Source of the DNA: CAZXSK01 sp964642855
GTDB lineage: Bacteria > Planctomycetota > Phycisphaerae > SM23-33
NCBI GenBank assembly: GCA_964642855.1
Contig: CAZXSK010000049.1
Location: forward strand, 1 to 33,475
Direction of reading: 5' to 3'
DNA: 33,475 bases
Position 1 is the first letter of the stretch. Each line of letters starts with the position of its first letter. Shown here one piece after another: positions 22,597-32,500 of this stretch. The notes under the pieces were generated by a model. It had not been told where the DNA came from. It did no database searches and saw only the letters and a list, made by a program, of their open reading frames with translations. The position numbers were made by a program, and so were the translations under genes.

Positions 22597-25194
22597 CTAG
22601 AAGCGGCTGAGCTTGCTGTTCTCCTCCTCGTCCTGATCGAGAGGGAACATCGCTTTCGCTTCCCGGTCCTGGCGGGGCGGATCGCTTGGGTCTGCACCGG
22701 CCTGCCGGTTTGGACGGGCCCGCTGAGGTGATCGGGACTTGTCAGATGGGGTTTGGCTGGAAGCCACTCGGAAGCCTTGCGGATTCTTCTGCCGCCCGGC
22801 GGATGATTCCTTCCGGCTGCCTGAACCTTCGACCAGTGCGACCAACTCCAGGACGGTGCGCCTGAGCTGTTCAGCCTGGCCGCTCAGTTCTTCCGAAGCC
22901 GAGGCGGATTCCTCTGCATTGGCGGCGTTCCGCTGGGTGACCTCGTCCATCTGGGCGACGGCCGCGGCGATCTGCTCGATGCTCTTGGCCTGCTCGTCGG
23001 CATGGCCGGCCACCTGGGCGATGATCTCCGACTGATTCTCGCTGGCCGAGACGACCTCGGTCGTGACGGATCTGACGTCTGCGACAGCCTGGCTGATACG
23101 CGAGAGGGCGTCGGTGACCTCGCCGGAAACCGCCACGCCGTTCTCTGCGTTCTGCAGCGACTGTTCGATCATCTCGGTGGTGTTCTTCGCTGCCTGGGCC
23201 GACCGCTGGGCGAGATTGCGGACTTCCTCGGCTACCACGGCGAATCCCTTGCCTGCCTCGCCTGCGCGGGCGGCTTCCACGGCGGCGTTGAGAGCAAGGA
23301 GGTTCGTCTGGAAGGCGATCTCGTCAATCGTCTTGATGATCTTGGCGGTTTCCTCGGACGACTTCTTGATGCCCTCGATCGCCTCGTTCATCCGCGAGAC
23401 TGCCTGTTCGCCGTCGGTGGCAGCCTCGGCGGCGTTACCCGAGAGATCCTGCGCCTTGCGGGCGTTGCGGGAGTTCTCGCTGGCGGTCTCATTGGCTGCG
23501 CGGGCGTTGTCGGCGCTGGATTTCACGGCCGAGGACATCTCCTCGATGCTGGCGGAGGTTTCCTCCAGAGATGCCGCCTGCTCGGAAGCACCTTCAGCCA
23601 GGGACTGGCTGCTGCCCGAGAGTTCCTCGGCGGCCGAGGTGACCTGCTCGCCGCCGACATTGAGGCTCTCGATGATCCCTCGGATCGGTCTGGCTACGCT
23701 TCCAGCCAGGAGGATCCCCACGCCCACACCCAGGGCGGCCAGGATGACCGCTACGATACTGATGGTCCAAACGGTGGACGCCTGCTCACTACCAACCCTG
23801 GTGCGGATCTGGTCAGCCAATGCCATGAATTCTGCTTTCGGGCCACAGGCAGCGATTGCGTAGGTCTTGTCCCCGACCTCCAAGGGCAACCATGCGGTGA
23901 GCTTCCTCTGCCCGTCGTCCTGGTACTCGCCCTTGCCGGGCTGGCCTTGGAGCATCTGGTCCCGGGTCATCGTCGCCAGTTCGCCCCATCGGCTTCCCGT
24001 GAGATTCTCGCCGTCAGAGAAGGTGTACTCCGGATGGCTGATCAGTACGCCCTCGTCGTTGACGATGTACGCATAGCCCGTCTTGCCGTAGGTTTCGTTC
24101 TTGAGCAATTCCCAGGCTACCTGCCAGTCGAGATAGGCTACGATCGCACCCTCGAACGAGCCGCCAATGCGAACCGGCGCGACGATCCGCATCTCGGGCC
24201 GGTCCGCCTGTACCGAGTTCACGACTCCGGTGTTGATCACGGTCCTTTCACCCGAGGACGCTGCTTGGCGGAACCAGGACGTGTTCGACCAATCCTGCTG
24301 TTTCTCCGCAAGCTTCCCGTACTGTGCGCTGAATACCTCCCGACCGGTCCGATCGACGTAGGAGATCCTCGAGTAGATCGGTTGGTTGTGCCCGTCGACC
24401 TCCACGTGGGAAGTCTCTACGGAGGAGAGCGTCTCTCCCTTGAGCAGTTCCAGCGAAGCCGTGGCTGCCTCTGCAGAGAGGTCGTCCCAGTAGGCGCTGG
24501 CGCAGACGATCCAGTCCCATTTTGGCATGTGGACGTAGGCGATCATCTTGTCCCTGCCTTCGAAGGTGTAGCTGAGGGTCTTGACCTCGTCGGCGCTGCG
24601 ATTGACCAGCACGGGCCCGAAGAGCGGAAGGTTCATGTCCCTGACGATGTGTTTGCCGATGTAGACGTCCTTGGGGTGCACGAGCATGGTTCCCTTGGAG
24701 TCCAGGACGAACACGTAGCCGCTCTTGCCGATCTGGATGTCCAGGATCTTCTCCGCGGCGACCTTCTGGGCCGCGGTGAGCTCCGTACCCGTCGGCTGGG
24801 CCGGGGCACCGGCTTCGATCAGCGATTCGCACGTGGTGACCAGCCCCCTGGCGATCCGGTTCAGCTCGCGCCGCGAGAAGCTGTTGAACAGGTCGTTGCG
24901 TCCCTGACTTGCAGTAACGTAACCGCGCATGTTGGCGGAATTGGCCAGGCGTTTGGCCCCTCTCTGACCGGCCCGGACCAAGCCGTCCACGCGTTCATAG
25001 TCGGCCTGCACTCCGGTTTGGAGGATCTTTTCCGCCTGCCCGCGCAGCGCGGCGTAGGCGTCATCGGATGTCTGCGTGCCGAATGAATCCAGCGAGTAGA
25101 GGCTGAAGCCCCCGACGATCAGCACGGGGAGAACGACCAGAACGGCACAGATGGAAATCAGCTTCGCACGAAGTGAAAGTTTTCGCTTTGTCAT
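22597..25194 (-). CDS. Methyl-accepting chemotaxis protein, two Cache modules
   Basis: The 865-residue chemoreceptor has a first membrane helix (about 12-33), a large periplasmic region (about 34-474) with two Cache-like modules, and a second membrane helix (about 475-497). The first module contains GKSGYVFVLDSKGTMLVHP (156-174) and a WDWIVCASAYWDD end; the second contains GKTGYAYIVNDEGVLISHP (370-388). The cytoplasmic signalling hairpin tip is seen in DEIAFQTNLLALNAAVEAA and GKGFAVVAEEVRNLAQRS. Only the first part of a HAMP domain (ARPIRGIIESL) follows the membrane helix. The C-terminal tail is long, polar and disordered, with no CheR-binding pentapeptide. The ATG at 25194 has AGGAAGGG upstream. 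The ligand is unknown, and no chemotaxis genes are adjacent. A strong terminator follows. Confidence 0.92.
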   Translation of the reverse strand: MTKRKLSLRAKLISICAVLVVLPVLIVGGFSLYSLDSFGTQTSDDAYAALRGQAEKILQTGVQADYERVDGLVRAGQRGAKRLANSANMRGYVTASQGRNDLFNSFSRRELNRIARGLVTTCESLIEAGAPAQPTGTELTAAQKVAAEKILDIQIGKSGYVFVLDSKGTMLVHPKDVYIGKHIVRDMNLPLFGPVLVNRSADEVKTLSYTFEGRDKMIAYVHMPKWDWIVCASAYWDDLSAEAATASLELLKGETLSSVETSHVEVDGHNQPIYSRISYVDRTGREVFSAQYGKLAEKQQDWSNTSWFRQAASSGERTVINTGVVNSVQADRPEMRIVAPVRIGGSFEGAIVAYLDWQVAWELLKNETYGKTGYAYIVNDEGVLISHPEYTFSDGENLTGSRWGELATMTRDQMLQGQPGKGEYQDDGQRKLTAWLPLEVGDKTYAIAACGPKAEFMALADQIRTRVGSEQASTVWTISIVAVILAALGVGVGILLAGSVARPIRGIIESLNVGGEQVTSAAEELSGSSQSLAEGASEQAASLEETSASIEEMSSAVKSSADNARAANETASENSRNARKAQDLSGNAAEAATDGEQAVSRMNEAIEGIKKSSEETAKIIKTIDEIAFQTNLLALNAAVEAARAGEAGKGFAVVAEEVRNLAQRSAQAAKNTTEMIEQSLQNAENGVAVSGEVTDALSRISQAVADVRSVTTEVVSASENQSEIIAQVAGHADEQAKSIEQIAAAVAQMDEVTQRNAANAEESASASEELSGQAEQLRRTVLELVALVEGSGSRKESSAGRQKNPQGFRVASSQTPSDKSRSPQRARPNRQAGADPSDPPRQDREAKAMFPLDQDEEENSKLSRF

Positions 25195-25536
25195 TCCTTT
25201 TTCCCTTCCTGAGCGGCGGCGGGTCTGGTGACTCGACGTGGCCGGGTGGCCGGGCTGTGAGCGCAGACACCTCGCCTGACAAGGTTGCTCGCAAGAGCCT
25301 GATTGTTGTTGCGGGAACGCCGGGGGGAGGCGTCCCACTGCCCGTCTGGCGGTGCTATCGGCATGATGCAGGGGAGACTTTGCTGTGCTCATCACGAAAC
25401 AGGACCATTTGTTCCTCTGATTTTGTCTCTGTCTGACCGGGAGCTGTTTCCCCCTCGAAATCCGTGGAGAAGGGCAGTAGGCTCATCCTCCAGCCGGGGG
25501 AGCAGATCACAGTCATCACGCAAGAGGAGAATGAAG
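25195..25536. other. Divergent intergenic region, chemoreceptor and GH42 genes
   Basis: No gene seen. It should hold both promoters, but no clear hexamers were found. A hairpin with arms GGGA(A)CGCC and GGCGTCCC lies at 25313-25336, and a small GCTC-GCAA-GAGC tetraloop hairpin at about 25287-25298. No known riboswitch consensus was recognised. Confidence 0.4.
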
Positions 25537-27714
25537 ATGCCGATTTCTTCGCAGGCGGCCAGAAAGGCACGCCAAGCCAGAATGGCCATGAACGATTCCC
25601 CGATGCAGCAGCGCCTTCGGCAGGAGAGAGCGTGGTTCATCGGGCCGGTGTACTGGAAGCCGGGCGATTACGAACCGGCCGAGGTCGAGCGGGAACTGAC
25701 GCGGATTCGGGATCTGGGGTTCAACATGGTGCGGTTTCATACGGCCGACCCGGTAGAAACCGCTCCTGGCGAGTACGATTTCAGTCGACCCGACGAGTGG
25801 ATGGCCATCGCCGAGGAAGTCGGCCTGGGGGTCTTCCTACATGTACCTCTGGCAAACCCTTCCGATGGAATCCTGACCCGTCACGGCCTGACGCGCGAGC
25901 AGTTCGAGCGTTTCGGGGCGGAGGAGCCCGGCGTGCAGGCCGCCCTGGAAGATGTCATCCGCCCCGTAGCGAGCCATTTCGCGGACCATCCTGCCTTGAT
26001 GGGCTGGGGCGGTCTCGGCGAGCCAAACGCCCAGCAGGGCGATATCGAGAACGACTACGATCGCCAGCGGTTCGGGCGGTGGCTGGAAGACAAATACGGC
26101 ACGCTGGACGCGCTTGACGAGGCGTGGACGCTCTACCCGGAGAAGGGCAAGCCGGTGGCGGATTCGTTCGCGGAGGCGTGGAAGGCCGTTGCGGGTTTCC
26201 GCGCCGACTGGCAGGTCAGCGGCGTTCACATGGCCAAGCGGAACTACGGAGCCGGGCGAGACATCCTGCGTTATCTGACTGACAAGTCCGTCGATCGGAC
26301 CCGCCTGGTGGCGGAGCTTGTGAGCAAGTACGATCCGAACCACCCGGTTTCGGTGGGGTCGCACCAGTTGTTCGTCAATCCTGCCTCGCTGCGGTGGGAC
26401 ACCGCCGACCGGGCGAGGGTGGCTGACCTTCATTTCACGTCCATTCATCTGAGCTGGCATTTCGAGCTGACCGCCGGCGAGGTCGACCGGCCGGTCTACA
26501 TGCAGGCCCGACAGACGCGCGACTACTTCAAGGAGGGTTGGACCAGCGCCTACGAGACCACCGGCGGGGCTGTCCAGTACAGCGGGGGGTATGGCAACGC
26601 GATGACGCCCGGGCTGATGCGCCGGCTTACGCTGAGCTACCTTGCTGCGGGGAACGTGAACGTGGCCTACTGGACGTGGAACCACAGGCCCGGGGGGTGG
26701 GAGTCGGGCGAGTACGGCATGACGTCGCTATCCGGGGCGATTACCGACTGGGCGAGCGAGGCGGGGGCCATCGGGCGAGGAATGGGCAAGTACATCGACG
26801 AGCTTTGGCAGGGCGATCCGCAGACACACGTGGGCTTGCTGGAAGCCTGGGATACCGATGCCATTCTCACGCTGGAGCCTGAACGACACGATTTGAGGGA
26901 GGGTGTGGGCAAGCTGGGCCGGGGAACGGCGATGCAGGCCCAGCGAGCGAGGATCGGCCTGGCCAGGGCGATGATCAATCATCACGTGCCTTTCGAGTAT
27001 GTCACCGATCGGGAACTGCTGGAGGGGATTGCGGCGTGTTACCCGGTGATCTATGCCCCCCACATGCGGGCGGTTTCCGACGAGGTGCTGGAAGTGCTCG
27101 AGGCTTACGTCCGCGAGGGCGGCGTGTTGATCGCCGATGTGCAAATGGCGTTCCAGGACCCGTGGGGAAAGGTTCGCCCGACGGGCCCCGGCGGCTGGCA
27201 GGACCGTCTGTTCGGGGCGTATGTCGATGTCATCCACGATGCCCGAACGGCGACGGTATCCCTTGCAGACCTGCCCGTCGAGGGGTTCTTCGGAGATATC
27301 GAGGTGACCGACGCGCGTGTTGCGGCGTGTCTCAGCAACGGCCGGCCCGGTATCACGGAGCGTGATCTTGGCTCGGGAAAGGCGGTGCTCCTGGCGACCG
27401 ATGCGGCAAGGATGTGCTGGAAGCCAGGCCGGGCGGACGTCGAAGCCATGCTCGCGGGGCTGGTTACCCGAAACCATCGGCCGGGGTGGCGATGCACAGC
27501 GGAGATGGCATTCCGGCTGCGTTGCCCCGGGGCGGACCATTACTTCCTGCTCAACGACGGGCCCGAGAAGCTCGCGTTCCTGGAGGCCTGCGACGCCGAA
27601 TACTCCGGTGGGGTCGACGTGGTCGAGGACAGGCCCGTGGACGTGGCTGAGACCGGCGTGGTTACGCTGCCGGCTGAGTCGGGTCTGTGGCTGAGAATGG
27701 CCAGAAAGAGCTGA
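25537..27714 (+). CDS. GH42-like beta-galactosidase family protein
   Basis: The 725-residue product looks like a glycoside hydrolase family 42 enzyme. An N-terminal TIM barrel opens with WFIGPVYW (33-40) and ELTRIRDLGFNMVRFHT. The putative acid/base is Glu162 in GWGGLGEPN, and the putative nucleophile is Glu340 in SAYETTGG, followed by the family-typical YLAAGNVNVAYWTWNHRPGG. A Rossmann-like trimerisation domain (VIYAPHMRAVSDEVLEVLEAYVREGGVLIADVQ) and a small C-terminal beta domain complete it. Both active-site contexts are diverged from classic LacZ-like GH42 (usual NEYG and EQSPG), so the substrate may not be beta-galactose. There is no signal peptide, so it acts in the cytoplasm. The ATG at 25537 has GAGGAG seven bases upstream; the ATG at 25531 is too close to it. 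Confidence 0.75.
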   Translation: MPISSQAARKARQARMAMNDSPMQQRLRQERAWFIGPVYWKPGDYEPAEVERELTRIRDLGFNMVRFHTADPVETAPGEYDFSRPDEWMAIAEEVGLGVFLHVPLANPSDGILTRHGLTREQFERFGAEEPGVQAALEDVIRPVASHFADHPALMGWGGLGEPNAQQGDIENDYDRQRFGRWLEDKYGTLDALDEAWTLYPEKGKPVADSFAEAWKAVAGFRADWQVSGVHMAKRNYGAGRDILRYLTDKSVDRTRLVAELVSKYDPNHPVSVGSHQLFVNPASLRWDTADRARVADLHFTSIHLSWHFELTAGEVDRPVYMQARQTRDYFKEGWTSAYETTGGAVQYSGGYGNAMTPGLMRRLTLSYLAAGNVNVAYWTWNHRPGGWESGEYGMTSLSGAITDWASEAGAIGRGMGKYIDELWQGDPQTHVGLLEAWDTDAILTLEPERHDLREGVGKLGRGTAMQAQRARIGLARAMINHHVPFEYVTDRELLEGIAACYPVIYAPHMRAVSDEVLEVLEAYVREGGVLIADVQMAFQDPWGKVRPTGPGGWQDRLFGAYVDVIHDARTATVSLADLPVEGFFGDIEVTDARVAACLSNGRPGITERDLGSGKAVLLATDAARMCWKPGRADVEAMLAGLVTRNHRPGWRCTAEMAFRLRCPGADHYFLLNDGPEKLAFLEACDAEYSGGVDVVEDRPVDVAETGVVTLPAESGLWLRMARKS

Positions 27715-28012
27715 GCCCGAAGAAGTCGGGGCAGTTCGCGTACGGGGCGAGAGGTCCGCCGATGCGGCAGGACCTGTGGGATGCAGGGCTTCCGGCGTGA
27801 AAATCGCGAAGTTCTTGAGGCCGGAGGACTCTCGCTCCGAATAGTGCAGTGTGAGTGAAGGCATGGAGAGGCTGTGAATGCCCGCGGGAGGCCGGGCTTT
27901 CTGAGATCAGGTCCTGCGTATCCGTGTACATTCGGCCATGTCAGTGTTCTGGGTATGCTCATCCGTCGGTGTCGGGCGGGGAGCTCGCCTGCAGGAGTAA
28001 GCGAGTAGCTAC
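27715..28012. other. Intergenic stretch between GH42 and kinase genes
   Basis: No gene seen. A short stem, CCCGA and TCGGG around AGAAG, follows the GH42 stop directly without a T-tract. A second hairpin with a short T-tract lies at 27880-27902. The promoter of the kinase gene should lie after it, but no clear hexamers were found. Confidence 0.4.
27880..27902 (+). terminator. Possible terminator after the GH42 gene
   Basis: GCCCG (27880-27884) and CGGGC (27893-27897) pair around an 8-base loop and are followed by TTTCT. The stem is short and it is 165 bases past the stop. Confidence 0.4.
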
Positions 28013-29572
28013 GTGAAGAATCGCGTGCTTGTCATACATTCGGATCCCGAAGCCTTGGGGGAGATCCAGCAGCTGCTGGAGGCGGCCTGTCCGGGACTCG
28101 TGGAGATCGTAACCGCCCCGTCGCCTGCTCAGGGCCTGGGGGAGTTGGCTGGGGAGGAGGTCCTGCTCGTGTTCCTGTCGCTGGAGGGGATCACTGCCGA
28201 AGTGGCCTGCAGTTTCGTGGACTCCTGCGACTGCCGAGCCAGAGGGGTGGAGGTGGTTGTCCTCGCGACGCCGGAGACCCGGCCTCTTGCCGATCAGCTT
28301 CTGGATCGCGGGGTCGGCGATGTGCTTGGGCCCGAAGAGGTGACGACTTGCTCTCTGTCCAGAGCGGTGCGGCATGCGGTGGAGAAGTCGAAGATCGCCC
28401 GCACGCTGAGTCGCACCCAGGAACAGCTGTTCCAGGCTCAGAAGATGGAGGCGATGGGTCAGCTTGTCAGTGGGGTAGCTCACGAATTCAACAACCTCAT
28501 GACCGTGATCGTGGGGTTCACCAAGTTGATCGAGCACGATCTGCCGCGCGGTTCGGCGGGCGCACGCCGCCTGCGGGAGGTCGAGTGCGCCGCGGGTCGG
28601 GCGATCGGCCTTTCCAGGCAACTGCTGACGTTTGGCCGCCGACAGCCGGCCGAGAGAGAGAGCCTCGAGATCAATGAAGTGATCACCAAGATGGGGCGGA
28701 CCCTATGCCGTCTGCTCGGGGAAGATATGGAACTGAAGCTGAACCAGGGGCCGGTTACGGGGGTGGTTGTAGCCGATCGGGTCCAGTTGGAGATGGCCCT
28801 TGTGAACCTGGTTGTGAACGCACGGGATTCGATGTCTGCCGGCGGGAGGCTGGAGATTTCAACCCGCGAGGTGATTCTCCATGAGCGCCTCAAGCTTCCG
28901 CTTTCGACCGTAGAGGTCGGTGATTACGCCTGCGTTGAGGTAAGCGACAATGGTTGCGGCATGAGCGAGGAACTCCAGATGCAGGCGTTTGAGCCCTTCT
29001 TTACAACGAAGGAAGCGGGAAAGGGCACGGGCCTGGGGCTTTCTGCTGTTCTGGGAGCCGTCCGGAACTGTCACGGGCACATCGATTTGCATAGCACGCC
29101 GGGGGAGGGTACGACGTTCAGGATGTACCTGCCGATCGACCGGTCTATCCAGACCGATCGCGACGAGTATGCCTCTGTTCACGATGTGCGGGGCGGCAGC
29201 GAGACGCTGCTTGTAGCGGAAGACGAGGACGAGGTCCGCGAAGTGATCGCTGACACGTTGGAGAGCGGAGGGTATCGGGTGCTGACCGCGCGCAACGGCC
29301 ACCAGGCCCGAGAAATCCTGGACCGCCAGGCAGACGAGGTGGACATGGTCCTCAGCGACATGGTCATGCCCGGCATGGGAGGCAGGGAACTGGGCGCCTG
29401 GATTCGCGAACACCATCCCGACCTGCCTGTGGTGTATATGTCAGGCTACGGATACAGCTGTCAGGACGATGAGCTCGTCCACGACCTGGAACTCCCCAAG
29501 CCGTTCAGCCCGGATCAACTGCTTGGGCGCGTTCGCGACGTGCTGGATTTCCCCCAGACCGCCCACTCCTGA
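28013..29572 (+). CDS. Hybrid histidine kinase with pseudo-receiver and receiver
   Basis: The 519-residue soluble kinase has three parts. Residues 1-125 look like a receiver domain without its phosphorylation Asp: the expected strand reads VLLVFLSLEG. Residues 140-375 are the kinase core, with the phospho-accepting His157 in VSGVAHEFNNLM, N-box Asn269, DNGCGM and GTGLGLS. Residues 395-510 are a true receiver with Asp449 in VLSDMVMPGMGG, acidic EDED at 403-406, and Lys in LPKPF. No membrane segment or PAS domain is present, so input probably comes through the pseudo-receiver. The start is a GTG at 28013; a stop lies five codons upstream, and AGGAG is 15 bases away, rather far. There is no neighbouring response regulator with a DNA-binding domain. 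Confidence 0.85.
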   Translation: MKNRVLVIHSDPEALGEIQQLLEAACPGLVEIVTAPSPAQGLGELAGEEVLLVFLSLEGITAEVACSFVDSCDCRARGVEVVVLATPETRPLADQLLDRGVGDVLGPEEVTTCSLSRAVRHAVEKSKIARTLSRTQEQLFQAQKMEAMGQLVSGVAHEFNNLMTVIVGFTKLIEHDLPRGSAGARRLREVECAAGRAIGLSRQLLTFGRRQPAERESLEINEVITKMGRTLCRLLGEDMELKLNQGPVTGVVVADRVQLEMALVNLVVNARDSMSAGGRLEISTREVILHERLKLPLSTVEVGDYACVEVSDNGCGMSEELQMQAFEPFFTTKEAGKGTGLGLSAVLGAVRNCHGHIDLHSTPGEGTTFRMYLPIDRSIQTDRDEYASVHDVRGGSETLLVAEDEDEVREVIADTLESGGYRVLTARNGHQAREILDRQADEVDMVLSDMVMPGMGGRELGAWIREHHPDLPVVYMSGYGYSCQDDELVHDLELPKPFSPDQLLGRVRDVLDFPQTAHS

Positions 29573-29597
29573 GGCATCTGACAGCTCGCCCCTCAGG
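29568..29597. terminator. Inverted repeat spanning two convergent stop codons
   Basis: CCTGAGG (29568-29574) and CCTCAGG (29591-29597) are perfect arms around 16 bases. Each arm contains the stop codon of one of the convergent genes. It may act as a shared terminator or RNA 3' end, although no T-tract is present. Confidence 0.4.
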
Positions 29598-32500
29598 CCG
29601 CGAGCTTGACTTCCAGCAGCCTTAACACGTCGATCTCCTCCGCCTCATTCAGAATCTCACTCACGCTCGCATGCCTCGCCGGATGCACCGCGTCCGATTG
29701 CGCCCCCGTCAGGACGGGACACCCCGTCGACGAGCTGTGCCGGCCGGGGTCGCCCGCCGGATCCGGCAGGACGTTCGCACGTACGGGGGCGGTTCTCAAA
29801 GCAGGACCTCTCGCCCGATCGCTTCGCGCCCGGTCGATTGGCTGGGGTAGCGAGAAGGCTTCTGCAGCGACCTGCCGACCGAACGCCGGGCTTGGGCTTG
29901 CAGACACCTCGGGCGCCCCGGCCTCCTGCGAGGGATGAGCCCCGTTTTCGCTCGGGGTCAGGGGTCCTGTGTTGTCGTCCGACGAAACCGATTTGCCCCA
30001 GTTGGCTGCGAGAATGCCCAGGTCGGCAGCGCTGACCCGGCCATCGCCGTTGAAGTCGCCTTCCTTCCACGTGAGCTCGCCGCTGGAGTTTCCCCAGTGA
30101 CTGGCGAGAATGGCCAGGTCGCCCTCCGAGACCTTGCCGTCCAGCGTGGCGTCGGCGGTCAGGGGTTGCTCAACGAACACAGACGTAGACTCGGGCGGCA
30201 GCCAGGTACCTCCCGCCGAGGAGACTACGATGCGATTGACAGCTACGTCATGCCCTTCCGAGCCCTGGTAGTCCAGCAGGATGTTCAGCCAGCCGTCGGA
30301 AACGGTCGTCTGATAGGTCACGGTGGTATGCTGCCCCGCTGAGGTGCTGACGGTTCCCTTCAGCGATCCTTCCAGGGAAATGCGCTGGTCGTTGTGGGCG
30401 AACAGGTCGTCGCCGAGGGTAACCGACACGTCGTACGTGCCATTATCGACGTTGACCAGGAACTGCGCACCGGTGGTGAAGCACAAATCGCGGTTCAGGC
30501 TGTCGCTGAGTCCGCGATCACGCGAGTGGACCGCGCCGTCGAACCAGCCGTATCCCAAGCCCTGGTAGATCGTGGTGCTGTTGCTCACCTTTGTGTAGCC
30601 GGTGGCGACCGGAGAACTGCTCGTGCCCATGTCGAAGACATACCCGTCCACAAGGGTCCAACTCATCGTGTAGCGATCGTCGGGGTCTTCCCCGTTGGTG
30701 CCATCTCCATCCTGGTTGAGCAGGTTACCCGCCGAATCGGGAACGTTTACACCCAGCGTCAGCGAGTAGTCACCGGCTGTCGACTGCGATGCAAAAGCGA
30801 TTTCCCAGGTGTTGCCCCCCGTATTCGTAACCGAGTCCACAGCTATCGCTCCGCCGGGACCGGTCAGAGAGACCACGTCGGCGGAAGTGAACTCCGCCGC
30901 GTTGAGGGCTTCGTTGAACGTCAGGGTAACGCGGTCGAAGCTGGAGGTCGTCATCTCGCCGGGCAGGGCGGTGGTAACCTTGGGGCCGAAGGTATCGGCC
31001 ACGCTGGCCTCCTCCACGACCAGGGCATTGATGGCCACGTCGGAAGAGCCCCCGGCCTGGTAATCCAGCAGCAAGGTAAGCTGGCCGTCGGTTACGGTGA
31101 CCTGGTAGGTCTGCGTGTATGGTGTACCGGCGGTGGTGGAGACCGTCTCCTGGAGCGAACCTTCCAGCGAGATGCGCTGGTCGCTGTGGTCGTAGAAGGG
31201 GTCCCCGAGGGTGACGGTCACGTCGTAGACTCCCGGATCGGCGTCGACAACGAACGTGGCGCTCTCGGTGAAGCAGAGATCCCGCGTCAGGTCGGTGCCC
31301 AACCTGCGGTCACGCGACGCAACCGTTCCGCCGGTCCAGCCATAGCCGACCGCGCTGCCGTAGAGGCTTCGTTCGCTGATCCGCGTATAGCCCGGCGCCA
31401 GCGGGGAACTCGACGAGCCGAAATCGAACAGCCAGCCGTTCAGCAGCGAGATGGTGGTGGAGTACTGATCCTCTCCCGCCTCCCCACTGGTTGCGTCAGC
31501 GTCCTGGTTCATGCCGTTGCCCGCATCGTCGAGAATGTCCGGGCCGATGGTCAGCGTGTAATCGCCCGGACTCGTCTGCTCGGCGAACTCCACCGTGTAC
31601 TGTCTCGCGTTGACCTTGGAGACTCCCGTAGGCGTGATGCTTCCGCCCGGACCGGACAGGCTTGCAACGTCGTCGGTCGTGAACGTGCCATCCTGGATAT
31701 CCTGGTCGAACGTCAACGTGATGGAATCGAGGGAACTGGTTACCGATCCCAGCGGCGATACCTCGACCACCCGCGGGCCGAGCGTATCGGCTACGCTGGC
31801 CTCCTTCACGACCAGGGCGTTGATGGCTACGTCGGACGATCCGCCGGCCTGGTAATCAAGCAGCAAGGTGAGCTGACCGTCGGTGACGGTGACCTGATAG
31901 GTCTGCGTGTACGGCGTACCGGCGGTGGTGGAGACCGTCTCCTGCAGCGCACCTTCCAGCGTGACGCGCTGATCGCTGTGGTCGTAGAACGGGTCTCCCA
32001 GCGTAACAGTAACGTCGTAGACGCCGGGGTCGACGTCGACGGCGAAGGTGGCGTTGGTGGTGAAGCAGAAATCGCGCGTCAGGTCGGTTCCGGTCTGCCG
32101 GTCCCGATCGGAAACCGATCCGCTTAGCCAGCCGTACCCGGCATCTGCGGAGTAGATCGTAGCCCTGCTGATGCCGGTGTATCCCTCCTTGACGGTCTGG
32201 GAACCGGGGCCGAAATCGAACAGGCTCCCGCCTCCAAGAGTGAACGTCGTGGAGTAGCGGTCCTCGGTTGCTTCTCCGGCGGTTCCGTCACCGTCCTGGT
32301 CCATCTGGTTGCCTGCGAGGTCTGTGATGTCCGGCCCGATCGTGAGGGTGTAGTCTCCGACCGTTGACTGTGTGGCAAAGTTGACCTCAAACCGGGTGCC
32401 GGAGAGTTGCGTAACTCCTGTGGGCGTGATGGCTCCCCCCGGGCCGGTGAGCGCCACGATGTCTCCGGTAGTGAAGGTGGACGCATCGATCGCCTTGCTG

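Noticed and set aside
25195..25536. Cyclic-di-GMP or other riboswitch upstream of the chemoreceptor or GH42 gene
   Set aside because: A GNRA-like tetraloop hairpin and a CACGCAAGAGG string drew attention, but the conserved core of GEMM RNAs is absent on both strands.
30394..32127. Long plus-strand open frame of 577 codons with repeats
   Set aside because: It is the complement of the repeated modules of the dockerin protein, so its repeats are inherited from the opposite strand.
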